A stretch of 64,000 bases of DNA, from positions 1 to 64,000 of the forward strand of contig NZ_LR701581.1 of the NCBI RefSeq assembly GCF_902498805.1, written 5' to 3'. Shown here one piece after another: positions 62,600 to 64,000 of this stretch; position 1 is the first letter of the stretch, and every line of letters begins with the position of its first letter. Made by a program: the position numbers and the translations under genes. The notes below the pieces were generated by a model. That model was not told the DNA's origin. It worked only from the letters and a program-made list of their open reading frames with translations, and did not search any database. This stretch comes from Imperialibacter sp. EC-SDR9 (lineage in GTDB: Bacteria; Bacteroidota; Bacteroidia; Cytophagales; Cyclobacteriaceae).

Positions 62600-62893
62600 G
62601 TACTTCCGAAGTACCCCTACCCACTTCAGAGGTGGGTACCCCCACTTCCGATATGGGCGTTCGGACTAAAAAGCACCGACGCCGGAGCTCCGGACACCGA
62701 CAATGGAACAAAAAGGTGCGAAGCCGGAGAAAAAAGATGCGATGAGGGAGCAAATAACTTCGAACTCCTGGCAAAAAGATGCGAGGTCGCACCTTTTATA
62801 TGCGATGCCGGATCTCGGAGCACCAAATTTGGAGTAAAAAGCACCGACGGCGAGGTTCGGAGCTCCGGGAGCGGTGTTATGAGGAGGTTTTAT
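62600..62893. repeat. Degenerate 21-bp tandem repeat array, about 14 units
   Basis: From about 62600 the sequence has a 21-base period for 14 units: two of the type GTACTTCCGAAGTACCCCTAC, then GGACTAAAAAGCACCGACGCC, GGAACAAAAAGGTGCGAAGCC, GGAGAAAAAAGATGCGATGAG and so on to about 62893. Heptad peptides appear on both strands (SEVGVPTSEVG; SSHLFSPASHLFVP). The first units fold as small hairpins (GGGGTACTT/AAGTACCCC). It occupies the 609-bp gap 62462-63070, which holds no other supported gene. Confidence 0.8.
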
Positions 62894-63070
62894 TTGCGGC
62901 AAGGGAAAATTTCGAGCCACCTTTGGCTACACAGTCTGCAAGGAGTTTGAAGGCGACATGATGGAGAATAGGTTCAGGAATTAGGGGTGCAGTGGTTCGA
63001 GACGTAGTCTTGTGCCAGCATTTTGGGGTATTGAAGCCTAGTTGCTGGGCTAGAGGAATAGTAGCCTTTA

Positions 63071-63853
63071 CTACCCTTCATAAAAGCTTACTGTGCCTTT
63101 TTCATAATCAATTTCTGATAAGTATTCTTTAACATTAATATATAATGGGTCATTTCTTAGGATAAGGGAAATCGAATCGATGTCGTCAGAATTTATATTG
63201 GCTCCATATATAATTCCTTTTAATGCAGAATGATAGATTGTAAATGTACGGCCTTTAAAATTACTTTTATTCTCGAGTTTGGCCAGGAATCGAATCTCCT
63301 TTTCGTATTTCCATTTGGAATCTTTGGAAATTAGAACAGGGTCACTGGATTTGAATAATACTTCGCCTTTGTCTTCAAACAGTTCTAGTATAGGCCTCTT
63401 TTTGTAGTTAACTGGACAGTATTCAAACTTTAAAAAAGAATCTTTCAAGCAACTCAAAAGCTCTTCCTTATCGTAAATTAAGCATATTCCCTTGTGTTTA
63501 TCGGCATAGTGCGACCACATAAGTGGCTCATTTGGGGTACTTGAAAAACAAGAGATGCCATATTGATTACGTTGTATATGATACCAGTTATCGACGAAAA
63601 ATTTTATAAATCCTTGTGTATCAATTTCTTGTTTTGGATTCCAGTAATATTGATCAAGTTGATTTGATTTAATAAAATGGTTCAAAGCCTCTTTGCTTGG
63701 TTTGAAATCTGTGTTCTTAATTTTTATAAGACCTTCCAGCAGGTCATTCATATTTTCAGGAGGGCCAAACCAGAGTTGACTTAGTAATAAGTTTTTGAAG
63801 GTAAATGCGTTTATGGGAGCAAATTTGAATATGTGACTTTCTTCAATTTTCAC
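63071..63853 (-). CDS. DUF2971 domain protein
   Basis: The 260-residue protein has the DUF2971 layout: an N-terminal IFKFAPINAFTFKNLLLSQL, then WFGPPENMNDLLEG, YGISCFSSTPNEPLMWSHYA, DKHKGICLIYDKEELLSCL, and a C-terminal KYEKEIRFLAKLE region. These proteins occur often in defence islands and near mobile elements; the molecular function is not known. It starts at a GTG (63853). The 147 bases upstream to the window end hold no gene and presumably its promoter. Confidence 0.82.
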   Translation of the reverse strand: MKIEESHIFKFAPINAFTFKNLLLSQLWFGPPENMNDLLEGLIKIKNTDFKPSKEALNHFIKSNQLDQYYWNPKQEIDTQGFIKFFVDNWYHIQRNQYGISCFSSTPNEPLMWSHYADKHKGICLIYDKEELLSCLKDSFLKFEYCPVNYKKRPILELFEDKGEVLFKSSDPVLISKDSKWKYEKEIRFLAKLENKSNFKGRTFTIYHSALKGIIYGANINSDDIDSISLILRNDPLYINVKEYLSEIDYEKGTVSFYEG

Positions 63854-64000
63854 TGTCCGGTTTTTAAGTAAGAGGTCAGTTCAGTCGAAGATACATATTT
63901 ACACTAAAATTTTACTTGAGGTATTTATTATGATGGTAATAATAAGCCAATAAAGGGCTTTCTTTTAAATTAAACTCCCTTATAAATTACGGACGTAATC

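Noticed and set aside
62477-62950. 157-codon plus-strand frame and minus-strand heptad frames over the second array
   Set aside because: Explained by the 21-bp period. No start region or family supports coding, though it is not excluded.

Overview
The window looks like a chromosomal segment of a member of the Bacteroidota, most likely a marine Cytophagales relative. The signs are a FecI/FecR/SusC/SusD locus whose SusC has an STN domain, a C-terminal type IX secretion (T9SS) sorting domain, PadR-linked FtsX-type permeases with a cytoplasmic prefix, tandem-domain UspA, 7TMR-DISM histidine kinase architecture, and start sites without strong Shine-Dalgarno sequences. The assignment is inference; no rRNA or tRNA gene was found.

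Region 1 (1-11.6 kb) is accessory in character. It begins with the tail of an IS transposase abutting a broken doxX gene. Then follow mostly minus-strand one- or two-gene units: UspA, a MntA/HepT pair, a GDSL/SGNH hydrolase, a HEPN/DUF262 pair, an NTF2-like exported protein, a ClC chloride channel, a PPOX flavoprotein, a DUF6326 membrane protein and a lipoprotein peptidyl-prolyl isomerase. Nearly every unit has, just beyond its 3' end, a short repeat: either a perfect 17-bp-stem hairpin (3 sites plus a half copy) or a composite element built round a TGTGTGAAGACACACA-type mini-hairpin (7 sites). A nine-unit array of degenerate 21-bp repeats lies at 6.1-6.3 kb. This cassette-like layout is the most unusual feature here.

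Region 2 (11.8-24 kb) is ordinary chromosome: a penicillin-acylase-family enzyme, exported proteins, an ECF sigma factor with a membrane partner, an alginate-lyase-family lipoprotein, a PadR/FtsX-permease operon, quinone oxidoreductase, pirin and a DoxX-like protein. Region 3 (24-31 kb) has a second PadR gene followed by two paralogous permeases, then an Xre/RES toxin-antitoxin pair.

Region 4 (31-42.4 kb) is a sigma factor - FecR - SusC - SusD nutrient uptake locus without enzymes, an amidase/monooxygenase pair, and a 7TMR-DISM histidine kinase with a LuxR-type regulator. It is followed by a 1353-residue secreted VCBS/FG-GAP protein with nine 51-residue repeats and a sorting tail (42.5-46.6 kb). 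Region 5 (46.6-54 kb) has two MscS channels with a membrane protein between them, queA-type and menC genes, a VIT family transporter, an esterase and rhamnose mutarotase.

Region 6 (54-64 kb) contains a four-helix-bundle ORF between opposed purine- and pyrimidine-rich arms (resembling a 23S rRNA intervening sequence), two Tat-exported enzymes (Gfo/Idh/MocA and a Nif3-like protein), regulators, a HExxH protein, a beta-propeller lipoprotein, a second 21-bp repeat array of about 14 units, and a DUF2971 protein.
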